Positions 23,275 to 39,100 are shown, numbered from the stretch's first letter. The stretch: DNA of 64,000 bases from Cranoglanis bouderius (GCA_023630585.1 CM042545.1:2337415-2401414); one strand, 5' to 3'. The notes: a model not told the origin generated them from the sequence alone. Numbers and translations: made by a program.

Positions 23275-26200
23275 AGACACACGCCCCGCATGTGGAAATA
23301 CTAAATGCTAAAATGAGATTTTGCACCGATATTGCAGTGATATTAACACTGACCTGCGCTATTAACATGATGCCATCTATTCATGTGTATCATCTGAAAT
23401 TGGTAATAAAACTGCTTTTACTCAAAGTGGGGTGAGTGGGCATGCAGAAGATCCATGGCATATGACTAGAGGGTCTGTGATATTTGAAATATTTTTATCA
23501 CTATCAAGTTACTATTGAATGGATTACAGGGGTTTGCGTATTATAGCCTTCTGTCATATCAAATTTTTCAAAGTTTCAAATTCCAGTATTGTACCAGTCC
23601 CAGATAGTGAAACAAGTTTGCAACGTTCATGTCATCCCAGTCTAGAAGCCAAGCTGTGATAGCACCCTTTTCACAACCGCCTCTCCCTAGACGTCTGTAA
23701 ACGACCTACCACAGACCATTGTTTTTGCATATGTCATTCAAATGGTCTCTTCCTGGTGGTTCCTGGCAAGACTGACTAATGGAAAAATGCAAGACTCCGG
23801 AAGTCTGGCTTGGTTTGAGATTAATATTGTCGTCATAACTACCAGACAGCATGCTGTGCAGTTCTAGTACATAGTGGAATGTATAGTGAATGGACTGTAG
23901 GTGTGTGTGATGGATGCATAATTTGTGTGTGGTTTTTTTTAGTGAGGGAGAGAGATGTGTTAAATATGAGAGGAGCCTGGTGGCTGGTTGGATACGCTCA
24001 GATTTCCTCTTTTCTCTTAATTATTAATTAACCATACACACACACACACACACACACACGCGCACACACCAACCTGCTAAACTGTAATCCATGTTGTCAC
24101 TAGTGCTAGTTATTTCTACAAAACTAAATCCAAATAAGCAGTCAAAATTTGTATTTATTTATGTGGTTGTGTGATTTAGTATCAGTCTTCTGACGAAAGT
24201 ACATAATAGTTTGTCATATTTTAATCAATAGTTAGTTGCAAAAAAAAAATCTAGTCAACTAAATGAAACAGTTGTAGTCGATTTAAACGCTTGTTACTTA
24301 TGGAGTCCGTTTTTTGAATCCCAGTTAACCACTAGGGACACCTGGTGAGAGTCACCTGGATATCGTCTACTGCGTGTACACATGCCGAGACCTTGCAGTA
24401 AGGCCCAAAGTGACATGTGACACAGTGTTTGCAATAAATACCAGTGTCATACAGCCATCTTTCCTTGTTGCCAAATGTCAAGAAGAATCGACACATCATA
24501 GGATTTAATGGTAAGGTGGTGGGAGATGACTACCAGACTTACGGCACTGAGAGGGGCAATATTAATCTTGTTGATCGTGGAGGAAGTGAACAGTGACACT
24601 CCGGTAGTAGCAGCGCAGCCTTACTGTAATAGTATGTCTAATGCCCATTAGGATCAGATGCTACTGATAGATTGCATGGTACGTTAGGCCCTGGGCAGGA
24701 AGCCCGTCTTTAGACCATGATGATGATGTCCATCATCCAGTGGGCCAGCCTCTGCTTAGAAAAGGAGGCCCCTCAAGCCTCTCAAATTGTTATGCGACAG
24801 ATGAACAGTTGGTCTGAGGACTGGATGGCCAGTCCGTACAGGATTTCGCAGAGTTTTCTTGTGATTGTTGCGGCCAAAAATGTTTGATTTTGCTGAGGCC
24901 TTTTAGCAAAATTTGTGAGGCAACTTGCAGAGTTTTTTGTGCTTTTTTTTGCAGAAAACTACTTGCAATTGCACGAAATTGTTTTGCACACTCTTTCGCA
25001 GTGATGTTTGTTGGTAAATGAGACCTTTTAGCTGTACTCATGTTCAACGCACGTGAGTTGAAGAGGGCTTTGCCTGAATGCGCTGTTAATTTCTACGAAT
25101 GCAAAATTGCGAAATCCTGGAGGGACTGGATGGCTGCCATCCAGTCTGGAATCTACCATAGGTCACATACTGGGCACAACAAGAAACGCTCTACAGACTC
25201 ATTTTCATGGACCACTGCAAGGTTAATTGATTGTTTTACAAAAATTGGGTGATATGGCTTTCGGCAGAAATCCTGGGTTCAACCACATGGACAACACAGA
25301 GTCATGGGTATCATGTGCATGGGTATCATGCCAGTGCCATCTCTAGTATTTAATATTTATTGCAAATACTGCGTTATATATCACTTTGTGATTTTGTTGA
25401 ACGGTTTCCGTGTGCACAAGAAGGTTTCCAGGTGATTCTCACGTTTAGTCATTTTTTGTAAAAATTTTCCTAATACATTCTCTTTAAATTCCCAAAATGC
25501 AGAAATGTAATATTTTTCATAAATAGGATATTAAAGCCTTTTTCCTTCTGCTTCTTCGATGAGCTTTGACTAAATGAAAGCTCTGCAGTGGCAGAGTCTC
25601 TAACATGCAGCAGCTCTTAAATAAGGAAGTATGTGTATTTAATAACTTTAATGAGCGCATTTATTTCTCTGCCTAGACTTAGGTTGTTGATGTTAAAAAA
25701 TTTTGATAGAATCTCCACCACAAAGCTTTACCATTACCATTACATACACAGGTCAGAGGAGGCAGAACCAGAGTTTAAGATAATAATCTCTTCCCTTGAT
25801 TATTTCCATGCATATCCGAACACATTGCCTATAAATCATCTTCTTTAATGCCATTGTGTAAACACTGACCTTTTCCATCTATCACTTATCAAAGAAAACT
25901 ACAAATAATACAACAAGTATTCAAGTAAAAAATTATGAAAAGTATCTTATCGATAATAGTTGTATTATACACATGGACCTGCTTTTTGTTTTCTACACAG
26001 TAAAGTAAAGCTTTCTCTCAATAAATCTTTCTTCTGCTATGTCTTTCAGTTTTTCTCACATGTACATGTGCATGCACACACAACATTCCCTTGGCTGGAG
26101 TTTCAACAGTGTTCATACTGCGTATTTATCTTCATTAATTATAATAAATGTAAGTACGGTATGTGCACATGCACTGAGCATGCTTTGAGGACTAAGTAAT

Positions 26201-26387
26201 CCAGACTGATGTGAAGTGCAGGGCCTGAATAATGCGTCATGGCTGTCGCATGGCTTTATGTATGAATGCACACTGAAAGATGTCTCTCGCTACAGGTGTG
26301 TGTGGATGTTGTGGGCGGTGTCGTCCCCGCTACAAGCGCTTGGTGGATAACATTTTCCCGGAGGACCCAAAGGTACTACTAGTTCAG

Positions 26388-26463
<76 letters not shown>

Positions 26464-29400
26464 CCCATTTGTGACAGAAGAATTTGAGAGTAAATGAGTT
26501 TTTCAGCTTTTACATAGACTTAATATAAAAATGGCAAGTAATGTAGTTCTCCTGCAGCTGGGTGATGGGTGAAGATCTTATGGTCAAAAAAATAAATTCA
26601 TTTGAAACAATATGCAATATGCTTCTACAAGATTTTAGGAAGTAACCAACTTTATGTAGGTTTATGAGATATGAAAGCATATTGTAGAGCTCCTTCTACC
26701 GTTCTCTCTGTCTCATCACCACGTTAAGATTCAATGTGTTCTCTAAGGTGAATCTTTTCTCAACATTTAATACCACGATTGAAAGATATGTCAGTTAATT
26801 CACTGGCTGAATAAGCTATAGGACTTGTCATGTCCTGTAGATTTTGTGGGAATGTTGTACTATAATGCTGGGAAAAATCACCAATAAATAGGAGGGCTGA
26901 GATTTGGAAGAGTACAAACCACTTAATTAGAGGTTCTGGTCATTTTCACTGTCTCTGTTAATGCTTTTGTTCTACAGTGAATCCAAACATAAGTGACAAA
27001 TCTTTTGTGGATTGCAATAAACCATTTTTATTGCTTTTTCATATGATTGTAACAGTTATTTAGGGGGGCATGGTGGCTTAGTGGTTAGCACGTTTGCCTC
27101 GCACCGCCAGGGTTGGGGGCTCTATTCACACCTCCGCCCAGGGTGTCCCCCGTCTCGTGAATCCCGAGTCCCCTGGGATCCTGTGTAGGATAAGCGGTAC
27201 AGAAAATGGATGGATGGATGCATAAAACAGTTATTTATTAAATGGCAGGATGATTTTACTTGGCATGCCTATTTTTGGTGCAGGATGAAATCACAGACAA
27301 AAAAATTATCCAAAATAAGATAACACTTAACTAATCCAAGGCCATCTGTCCACGACTGATTAGGATGACTTTAATGGCTGCTGTGAAGCAGATGGGAGAG
27401 ATTGAACAGACAATTGCTAGGACTTTCTCAATCCGATGCCAGCCTAGTAATAACTAGAATAGCAGATTTGAAATTTTATAAGGAAATGAAGGATATGAAC
27501 AAAATGTGTATCCTGTTGTGCTGTTTTAGCAGTTGGTTCAAAAATGGTCCACTAGTGAAATTTTAAGTTCAGGCTAGCTGTAGGCCATATACAGCCCCCA
27601 TCCAAAAGTATTGGAACAGCAAAGCCGATTCTTTTGTTTTTGTTATACACTGAAGACATTTGGGTTTGAGATCAAAAGCTGAATATGAGACAGTTGATGA
27701 GAATTTCAGCTTTCATTTCATGGTATTTACATCTAGATATGTTATGTAACAACTTTTTGTTTGAACCCACCCATTTTTCAAGTGATCAAAAATATTGGAA
27801 CATGTGACTGACAAGTGTTTCTTGTTGCCCAGGTGTGCCCTGTTAGATTGATTATTTAAACAATTAGTAGCCTTGAATGTCTACTCTTGGTTTGAGCTCT
27901 GGGTTTTGCTTGTGAAGACTGCATTTGTTGTTAAAAATGATAAACCCACATGAAGACCAGAGAGATGTCTTTGGGAGAAAAGCAAGCCATTTTGAAGCTG
28001 AGAGAAGAGGGAAAATCTGTCACAGCCATTGCTGTTCCAATTGCTTTCGGAGGGGACTGTATAACTTTTACTTGCAGTTCACCTAATCCAGCTAGATGAA
28101 AAAATAAACAAAAGTAAGTGCCATCAGTGCCACATTATATGAATTCTTACACCCTATCCAAATTTATGAGAAACACAGATGTGTTATTTTGGCCTTAAGC
28201 AAAGTCTGCCAATAATTGTGTTACATGTTTTAAATAAAAATGTTAGAATAGGCCTGAAATTAATTATATGATGATTAACTGTCTTTTGATTTTATGGCAC
28301 TATTAAAACATAAGCAGAACAGTAGTCTAATAATGCACATGTATCTTATGAACAGCAGCCATTTATCCGCATTGAACATGTAAGTAACATTAAATTGCCT
28401 TTTAGACTGTGGCAACATCATTTATTCAAATAATAATTGAGAAAAGTGTGGCGGTCTTGGATGTTGCTGAATTCAGGAAAACAGCCAATAATGACGGAAA
28501 GTCTGGTTTTGACCAAAATGTCTGTTTTTTTTGTTTTGCCAATAATATTATTTGACATTTCTACTTTAAGAAAACATAAGTATATTTTAGCAAAAGGATT
28601 TGGAAATGGTTTTATTGCTTTCATTATTACTTTCAGCTCGCAAAGAACCTTGCTAGCTCACTTTGCTTTTCTCAAACAATGTCATGATTTGACAAATTTT
28701 TTGCGATAGCTGCATGCCATAGAGAAATGGACACGAGCCTAATCAGTGCAGTTTGTAATCGGATACTGACGTCTGATGCACATGAAAAGAGCGCTTATGG
28801 ACTCAGTACAGATGACCGCAGACAACCTTTTAAAAAATTTTTAAAACTCAAACAAATTGTGATTAGGAGATTATGTAGTAATTGTAAAAGGTCTGTATTG
28901 GAGGATTCCATTGATCTTTTAAAGAGAGTTTTTCCTCATATGTACAGTATAAGTTCTCTCTCTCACACACACACACAACCACAACCACAAACAAATTTCC
29001 TTTCACTTGAGCGCATCTTTAAACATGAATGATATGCTCAGGGACATGCTTCTTACTCTACACTAATGCACACTTTAGAGTGTGTATGTAGAGCTGGCCA
29101 GAGGTTCATTAATTACATTAGCAGCTGCAGACCTGTGGGACGGAAGTGCTCTGGGGTGATGCGGGTAAACTCTGCTCTTGCTTATTTGCACCAAGAGGCC
29201 TGGTAGGTACTGCTCAGTGAGAATTACTCACTAACTCCTTAGTGGACATCCCACAGCTTAAATGCATGCTTCAGACAAAGTAAAAAAAAATAAGTACCTA
29301 TTGATGCATCTTTAACAAGGCTAGTAACCTTTACCAAAAAAAAAAAACTGTGTGCTGTGGTCTCTAGAATGACATTTCCCTAGTTTGAAAATGGAAATCC

Positions 29401-32400
29401 TGTATCTTGGAGGTCGTAGTTAAATTTGTATGGTTTAAGGCAGATACCTGCGCAGCACTGCTATTAAATATATTATCCTACACATCACTGGTTAGCAGTC
29501 AGGATTAGTTACCACACTAGGGATTCCCAGTGGTTGAGTGACATGATGCTTGCTGGGTATTTTAGTGCAAGAACACTGATCAACAAAAACAGGTGAGAGG
29601 TGCAATACTGCCCAACAAATTATCATCACAGTATAACATGACAAACAACATATAAAATGCCTGGTTTATGCCTGAATTTCTTGTGATAACTCTTCATCAT
29701 TGTTTCACTCACTTTCTTTGCGTTATCTTTTCTCCACCTCTCTTTCTTTCTGTCATTTTTCAAGGATGGTTTGGTGAAGTCAGACATGGAGAAGCTGACA
29801 TTCTTTGCCGTGTCTGCTCCAGAGAAGCTCGACCGTATAGGAGAGTATCTTGCCGAGCGCCTCAGCAGGGACGTGGTCCGACACCGCTATGGGTACCACA
29901 AACACACACACGCACACAGTCACTCACTCATAAAGCCATAGTGCATATACAGAGCCCTCCACTAATATTGGCACCCTTGGTAAATATGAGCGAAGAAGGC
30001 TGTGAAAAATTCTTTATTGTTTAACCTTTTGATCTTTTGTTAAAAAAAATCACAAAAATACTCTGCACTCGTGGATATCAAACAACTGCAAACACAACAC
30101 AGGTTTATCCAAAAAAAAAAAAAATCTTTGTTAAATATCAGTACCACATTTATTGGCACCCCTATGAATTCATATGAGAAAAATATATTTGAAGTATATT
30201 CCCATTGATATTTAAATATTTTTAGTACACCTGGGTGACTAGGAACAGGAAATTGTTCAACCAAGTTTGACATGACAGGATATTGCAGCACAAAACCCTG
30301 AAATATGTCAAACCTACAAATAATCCAAGACAATCATTACTCAGTATAAAACGAATAAAAGATAGCTGATATACAGGCATATTAAAATAAATAAATATAT
30401 ATATGACTAACACAGATTCACAGAAAAGGCATCCTGTAAGTTATCCATACAACAGTTTTAAAGCACGGGGACTAAAGCAGAGTTCATGATGTTTAGTTTT
30501 GCTCCTGGGTACAACAAATGTCTTGTGCCGCTGACGAGAATAAGTAGGTGTTGGAGCCACAGGCAGGAAACAATGCAACGGTGATGAATTGTCCTTGAGT
30601 ATTTCAGTAAGAGTATGTATGGTGGCTTCCTCACGCCTCTCACTCAGTTTTGGGAGAGATGAAGTCGGAATGCCTATTATCCGACAGCATCGCTTTTGAA
30701 TCCTCTCTAACTCCTCAGAGAGACCTTTAGGTAGACCACCCCATACTGGACTAGCATATTCGAGAACTGGCCGTATAAAAGACAAATATACCTGCACTAA
30801 AACATCACAAGGAAGACCCGCTTTTTTTGCAGTGCAGAGATAATATATTCTGGGGCGCACCTTCGAAATCATGTACTTAATGTGGGCATCCCATGACAAG
30901 TCAGAGGATATTTGAACTCCAAGCAATTTAAAGGTGGAAACTCTACTACTTGCATGTCCTGAGATAACAGGAGACGGAGGGGAGGGAATGTTGTCCTCTC
31001 TCCTGGCACTAATTACCATGTCCACAGTCTTAGCTCCATCCATTGCCAATGTAAATTCCTGTCCCCATTCCACTACAGGCCTTCTGAGTGAGTCCAGGTA
31101 AAGATCCCATTAGAAACTCTGTGATTTGTTAGATCATCAGCATATTTCACAGTTATTACCGAAGGAGGCAAATATGAATCCAGGCTGTTTATACATATGA
31201 CAAAAAGCAGAGGGGATAGAAGTCCCCCTTGAGGAACACCAGCTGGAACTGGAAAGGAGTTAGACACACAGGAGCCCCACTTCACCCTCTGCTCTCTGTT
31301 ACTCAGATAGCTCCTTACAATAAGCCAAAGGGGTCGTCTGACATGCAAGTCAGCTAAGGAATGTAGCAGTCGGCAATGTTCAATTGTGTCAAATGCTCGA
31401 GTGAAGTCAACAAAAACAGCGTGTATATCCATTTTAGGGGAGCTGTTAAGTGCTTCATGCCAGTGCTGCTGAATTTTCACAGGGGTATAAATATGAGGTA
31501 ACACACAGGCAAAATTCCCTTAGTCATTCATAACAATGGGTAAGACCAAGGAATATAGCTGTGTTGTGTGGCAAAAGGTTGTTTTGGGAAGTGGTTATAA
31601 GAAAATAGCACAAGCATTGAAAATGCCCATTTCCACCATTAGGGCAATAATTAAGAAGTTAATTATGTTAAGTAAAAATGTTGTGAATGAACCTGGAATT
31701 GGATGTGTGTCTATATCGTCTCAACGCACTGTGAAGAGGAATGGTTTGAGTGGCCAAAAAATCTCCAAGGATCACAGCTGGAGAATTGCAACTGTTAGTT
31801 ACTTAGTTGCTTGCATCTTGGGCTCAGAAAGTCTCCAGAACTACAATCCGAAGTCACCTACATCACCACAAGTTGTTTGGAAGGGTTTCAAGGAAAAAGC
31901 CTCTACTCTCATCCAAAAAAAAAAAAAACTCGAGCGTCTGCAGTCTTCAGTTTGCCAGACACTACTGGGATTTCAAATGGGATCAGGTTCTATGGTCAGA
32001 TGAAACCAAAATAGAGCTTTTTGGCAATAAACACCAGAGGTGGTTTTGGCACACACAGAGAGGTAGCCATATGGAAAAGTACCTCATGCCCACGGTTAAA
32101 TATGGTGGTGGCTCTTTAATGTTTTGGGGCTGTTTTTCTGCCAGAGGACCTGGACATTTTAGGATACATTAGGCATCATGGACTCTATCAAATATCAACA
32201 GATATTAAATGAAAACCTGACTGCCTCTGCCAGAAAGTTTAAAATGGGCCGTGGTTGGATCTTCCAGCAGGACAATGATCCAAAACGTACATCAAAATCA
32301 ACACAAAAATGGTTTACTGACCACAAAATCATGGTCCTGCCATGACCATCCCAGTCCCCTGATCTGAAACACATAGAAAACCTGTGGGGTGAACTGAAGA

Positions 32401-32823
32401 GGAGAGTCCACCACTGTGAACCTCAAAATGTGAAGGATCTGGAGAGATTCTGTATGGAGGAATGGTCTCAGATCCCTTGCCATGTATTCTCCAACCTCAT
32501 CAGGCATTATAGGAGAAGACTCAGAGCTGTTATCTTGGCAAAGGGAGGTAGCACAAAGTATTGACTAAATGGGTGCCAATAATTGTTGCACACCTATATT
32601 TAACAAAGATATTATTATTTTTTTTTTGATAAACTTGTGTTGTGTTTGCAGTTGTTTTATATCCATGAGAGCAGAGTATTTTTGTGAATTTTTTTAACAA
32701 AAGATCAAAAGGTTAAACAATAAAGACAATTTTTCCCAGCCTTCTTCGCTCATGTTTACCAAGAGTGCCAATATTAGTGGAGGGCACTGTACCTTGCTTT
32801 TACATACGTGGAGCTGTATGACT

Positions 32824-32858
<35 letters not shown>

Positions 32859-34208
32859 TGTGTGTAGGTATGTGGTGATTGCAATGGAAGCGCTGGATCA
32901 GTTGCTGATGGCATGTCACTCACAGAGCATTAAACCCTTCGTGGAGAGCTTTTTGCACATGGTGGCAAAGTTGCTGGAATCCAAGGAACCTGACCTGCAA
33001 GTGCTGGGGACCAACTCCGTAAGTGTCAAGTTGTGGTGTGCAGATAAATGTATCAATATATCAAGATGCTTTCTCCATATACTGAGTGAAGAGAAGGTAT
33101 TCAGACAAAAGAAAAACTACAACTTCTGAGCTCGCAGTGTTCTCTAGCATGACATTTCCCAGTCTGAAAATGGAAAACCTCCGGATGACATATATGTATG
33201 GTGGAGGTAATAAATTTGTATTATTTAAGGCAGATACCTGAAATAAGTGCTAATAAACTTATCATGTTGTACATCAATGGCTAGCAGTCAGGATCAGTTG
33301 ATCACAGTAGGGATTCCCAGTGGTTGATTAATGCACACTGGGTATTTTGCATGTTAATCAGCAAAGAATTATGAACACTGAAAACTCATCCATTTGAATC
33401 ACTGATTGGTGTCAAGCTTAAGTAAAATAACACTAATTAAATAAATATTAATAAGAGCAGTAACAAGATTGTAGTTATTTAGTTATAATTTCCAATTTTG
33501 TAAAAGGAATTTTCATAGCAAACAGTGATGTTTTAAAAGTACACAACTGGTCCATGGTTTGGAAGAAAAATGTCTATGTGGAAAAAACCTAACAAGCCTA
33601 AAATTCATCCTGGGTAAAGACTCAAGTATTGGATCCAAGTGTGAAAACAACCCAAAGATTTAGGAATGCACAGATAGTTGATTAGTTTACGTAATGCAAT
33701 ATTCAACATGAGCAATATAGACAGAACAAGTCGAACACAATGTTGATGGCCTCCGCCACCAGGTCTAGTCCTTCTTGTTACTAGTTTGTAGGCCAGAACT
33801 ACCCTTAAGATATACTGTATGCTTCAAACTTGAAGGGAGCTACTGAGGAAAAACGATTTCAGACATTTGACCTTGCTGTGACCTTGACCCTGTTTGGATC
33901 AATTTCAAAATCTAATCAGGTCATCTGCTGGTTACAATGATGATTCCAGATAAATACTACAAACATTTAACCACTCGTTCTTGAGATATTGCGCTAAAGA
34001 TCATCTCCAATGGACGGACAGACGGACATAACAAGCACTCTCAGCAGAGGCAGAGAGAGATCGGGCGAGACGTGGTGAGACCAAGGGAGAAGATCACTCA
34101 ACGTTAATGGCCTTCACCTGTTTTCTTGGTCAGATTTAGTTCAGTGAGATCTAAAATAGTACTTCTGGATGGGGAAACATGCTGCATAATTTAACAGTGA
34201 ATGGAAGG

Positions 34209-34245
<37 letters not shown>

Positions 34246-36137
34246 TGTAAAGTGCTATACAAATTAAATTGCAGAAAAGAAAGAAGCAGAGGAGAGAACG
34301 GAAGGACTAAAGGAATTAGCAGCTAGGTGGGTGGACGGTGTGAAATGTGCCACTGAGAGAATTCTGAAGTGCTAATGTGTTTACCCTTTCTTTTTGAGAA
34401 TTTCAAGGCTTTATATTTCCATCTCTCTTTTTATTTTGAAACTCTGACCCTTCCAGGCTCTGCCTCTTATCACCACCTGACTACATTTACATTTACATTT
34501 ATGGCATTTGGCAGACGCCCTTATCCAGAGCGACTTACATTAATTTCATTTATACATCTGAGCAATTTGAGGGTTAAGGGCCTCGCTCAAGGGCCCAACA
34601 GTGACTAGGCTGAAGCAGATGTGCTAAAGCATTGAATCACTGAGTAGCACATTGGTATCATCTGAGCCTGTGTAATACCCAGGGAGCTTTTTAACACAGT
34701 TTTCTACACTAATGATGGAAGAGACATTTTCTCTCAGGGTCATATGGAAAATAAAAGGAAATCTAAAGGCTGCAATTTGAGTCAAGGAAAGCATATCAAT
34801 TATAAATAAACACCATCAATTATAAATGACATTATAAATAGAATAGGATGGAAGAAAATCCCAACTTGTAGGTCTGGAGGTCCATTCCTTAAAGCATGAT
34901 TTATTCATTTCGAGATTTTTATTTTCCAAATACAGATTAGACAAAATCGAGATCAATTACCCCGACACCTCTCCAGCAGCTATGAAAGTAATCTGGTAAA
35001 TGACGGGTTGAGCACATCATCGTCTTGATGAGTTTAGCATATCATCGTGTGCGTTTGTACGTGTTAGAAAACCGATCATATGTTTAATCGGTGACACAGA
35101 TGTGCCCAAAAAAATATTTAACTGATTGTTGACTAAACTCTGAAGTATGACTCTCCAAAACATCACATATAATGCCCTCCACTAATATTGGCACCCTTGG
35201 TAAATATGAGCAAAGAAGGCTGTGAAAAATTGTCTTTATTGTTTAACCTTTTGATCTTTTGTTCAAAAGATTCACAAAAATACAAAAATGTTAGAGTATT
35301 TTTGTGAATTTTTTGAACAAAATGTTAAACAATAAAGACAGCCTTCTTAGCTCATATTTACCAAGGGTGCCAATATTAGTGGAGGGCAGTGTCTGCAACT
35401 GCTCACGTGTAGCTTTTGTGTGTTGCTTGTCGTTTATTTTGAAATTGAATGTCGTAGCTTTTTGTTGATGCCGAACATAGATGCCCTAACATTTTTTTTT
35501 TTTTTTTTCAAAATGTTTTAAATCTACCATGATTTTATATATGCTTATAAAAACATATTGAATATCAGTGAAATTCTATCCCAATATATAGACATGTCTG
35601 GTGGAATATCATTTAGTAAATATAAAATTGGTAAATTGCTGGCCTTGGAACATTCATGATGTCCCCATCAAAATATGACTATTAGAGAAATGTAATATAC
35701 ACACTGCATTACTGTACTCAACATTTTGCAGCAGAATCTGCTTCATGTTTTAGTGGCGTATTTCAATAATAAACTTATGGTATCATTTTAGTTACTATGG
35801 TCCGTACAGCTTTGAGTTTAATATATGTATTCATATGTGTATATTAAAAAAAAAAAAATTATTCATGGAATTAATTTGTGTGAACGTAGGCTTCACTTTG
35901 TTCAATTTAATATTTATATTTATGTACAGTATTATTAAAAGTAAACAGACAGCATTAGGATAATGAAAATACAATTAACGTATATGATGCTTTGCTGTAC
36001 ATCAATAAAATAAACTTTAGCATAAGCATCTTATAGTCCAGAAAATGCAGCACTAGAAACATAAAAAAAAAATAGTACAGCAGTGTTCAAAGGTTTGATT
36101 TAGTTTATCTAAAGTAATACTGAGATATAATCTATTA

Positions 36138-36193
<56 letters not shown>

Positions 36194-39100
36194 AAAGCCT
36201 TTCAGAAAGTGAGACAGAGTGAAGGAGTAAAGAAATCTTGGGAATTCATGATCTTCTAAGCACACACCCTCACACATATTTGCGTGATATTACTGTGATA
36301 TCTCACCTCGTCTCTGTCTGATTGAGAGAATTTCCTTTCATTAATGAATTATTTTGCTCATTTTCCAACTGTGTGAGCATGCATGTGTGTAGGGTGTAAT
36401 TTCTTGGTTAGAGTTGAATGTTTCACAGATTTTTAATTGTTTGTGTCACAGTTTGTGAAGTTTGCGAACATTGAGGAGGACACGCCTTCGTATCATCGCC
36501 GCTATGATTTCTTCGTCTCCCAGTTCAGTGCCATGTGCCACTCCACACATGAAGACCCAGAGACGCGCACCAGGTGTGTGTGTGTATGTGTGTATGATGT
36601 GATATGAGCATAATTTTGAGGTGTGCTGCTTCAGCTCTTTACCAGGAATCAGGATGTTTGGGAGCACAAGCGGAAATCTGACATTGAAGTGATTGCTGTA
36701 TGTGTCTAATTGTGTCTAAATTTGTGTGTGTGTGTATACGTGTGTGTGTAGGATCCGCGTAGCAGGTATCAAAGGGCTGCAGGGAGTCGTAAGGAAGACA
36801 GTGAATGATGAATTGCAGGCAATCATCTGGGAACCTCAGCACATGGACAAACTCATTCCCTCCATGCTCTTCAACATGCAGGACAATGACGAATTAGACA
36901 GGTACACACACACACACACTAGAGGTGTTCAATGGGACTCTAATTTTGCAAGACCCCAAAAAAGTCACGGGAACAGATAATTTGCAATTTTATTTTCACG
37001 CAATTTATTACAACCCCAATGCCAAAAAAGTTGGGACACTGTAAAATGTAAATAAAAACAGAATGCAATGATTTGCAAATCTCATAAACCTGTATTTTAT
37101 TCACAATAGAACATAGAAACCATATCAAATGTTTAAACTGAGGAAATGTACCATTTTATGAGAAAAATAAGCTAATTTTGAATTTGATGGCCATAACATG
37201 TCTCAAAAAAGTTGGGACGGGGGCAACAAAAGGCTGGAAAAGTAAGTGTTACTAAAAAGAATCAGCTGGAGGTTAATTGGCAACAGGTCGGTAACAGCAC
37301 AGCAGTGTTGAAAAAGTGCTGTCTGATACCAAACTGCCAACCCTCCTCCTCAGTTACTGGTCAGTAGAGAATTGTGAAGGACTGGAGGCGTGTCTGACAC
37401 CTTCTCCTCCTTTTCAAATACATATATCTTTGACAGTGTTGGGTCGTAGTAAATTTATCAGTTTAACTGCATTTCCCATCTAGAGATGGAAGTGTTTTTC
37501 CTTTTTAAATCAAGTAGCTTATATTATTCTACATATTTCGGAACTGATGGATAAATTTGGAACATGAAATGACTCTTTGCTACTCTAATTAAAATACTTT
37601 AACAGGTTGGTCAGTTGGAGCGATTTTTTTTCTTTTTCTGACAAGTCAGCATAGTGAGCTTTTTCTTATGGAGTTAGTGTTGAGGGACTTGTATATTAAC
37701 TGCTAACTACATTTGTAAGGTATGTATATTTAAAGTACACTCACCGAGCACTTTATTAGGAAGACCTGTACACCTACTCATTCATGCAATTGTCTAATCA
37801 GCCAATCACGTGGCAGCAGTGCAATGCATAAAATCATGCAGATACGGGCCACCAGCTTCACATCAACTATCAGAATGGGGAAAAAAATTAAAATGATCAA
37901 ATGATTGTGATTCAGTGACTTTGACCATGGAATGATTGTTGGTGCCAGATGGGCTGGTTTGAGTATTTCTATAACTGCTGAGCTCCTGGGATTTTCACGC
38001 ACAACAGTAGAGGTTACACAGAATGGTGCAGTAAAGAAAAAACATCCAGTGAGCGTCAGGTTTGCGGATGGAAACGCCTTGTTGATGACAGAGGTCAACA
38101 GAGAATGACCAGACTGGTTCTAGCTGACAGAAAGGCTAAAGTAACGCAGATAACCACTCTGTACAATTGTGGTGAGCAAAAAAGCATCTCAGACTGCATA
38201 ACACATCAAACCTTTAGGTGGATGGGCTACAACAGCACAAGACCATGTCGGGTTCCACTTCTGTCAGCCAAGAACAGAATGAAGAGGCTGCAGTGGGCAC
38301 AGGCTCACACAAACTGGACAGCTGAAGACTGGGAAAACATAGCCTGGTCTGATGAATCTCGATTTCTGCTGAGGCACACAGATGATAGGGCCAGAATTTG
38401 GCTTCAATAGCATAAATCCATGGACCCAACCTGCCTTGTGCCAACAGTCCAGGCTGGTGGAGGTAGTGTAATGTTGTAAGAATGTTTTCTTGGCACACTT
38501 TGGGCCCGTTAATACCAATCAATCATAGCTTGAATGCCACAGCCTATTTGAGTTTTATTGCTCACCATGTGCATCCCTTTGTGGCCACAATTTACCCATC
38601 TTCTAATATCTACTTCCAGCATGATGATGCACCATATCACAAAGCAAAAGTCATCTCAGTTTTTTTTTTTTTTTTTTGCAAAGGGAGGCCCTACCCAGTA
38701 TTAGTATAGTGTTACTAATAAAGTGTTCAGTGAGAGTATGTTGCGCATTCAGATTTTAAATGGGACATATTGGAGAAGAGTCATACAAGCAAGCAGCTTT
38801 GAAGAAGTTTCAAGTGAAATTTAAAATCATCATATCATGCTTCTAATCAATGTTTCCCACTGGACAATATGATTTCATATAATACTCTCATTTTAATTTT
38901 TGAGTGAGCAAAAATAAAACGGGCACATTCACATGTTCACAGCAAACTTGCCATTTGCTGCCTGCCAAAGACTTGAGTCACACTTCATTCACATGTTCAG
39001 TGACTCGCGACTTGACTGAAGACTCATGAAATAACTGGTCTGTATACAAACAAAAACAACAAATGAATAAATTAGGACCACCAAAATGATGCGATAAATG

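Noticed and set aside
26470..26474. Read-through of exon 2 into the CA repeat as a coding extension
   Set aside because: The GTACTA donor and strong continuity with exon 3 show that this is intron.
30441..31504. Host gene encoding a reverse transcriptase
   Set aside because: The motifs are those of a 5'-truncated, frameshifted LINE inserted within a Tc1 element.
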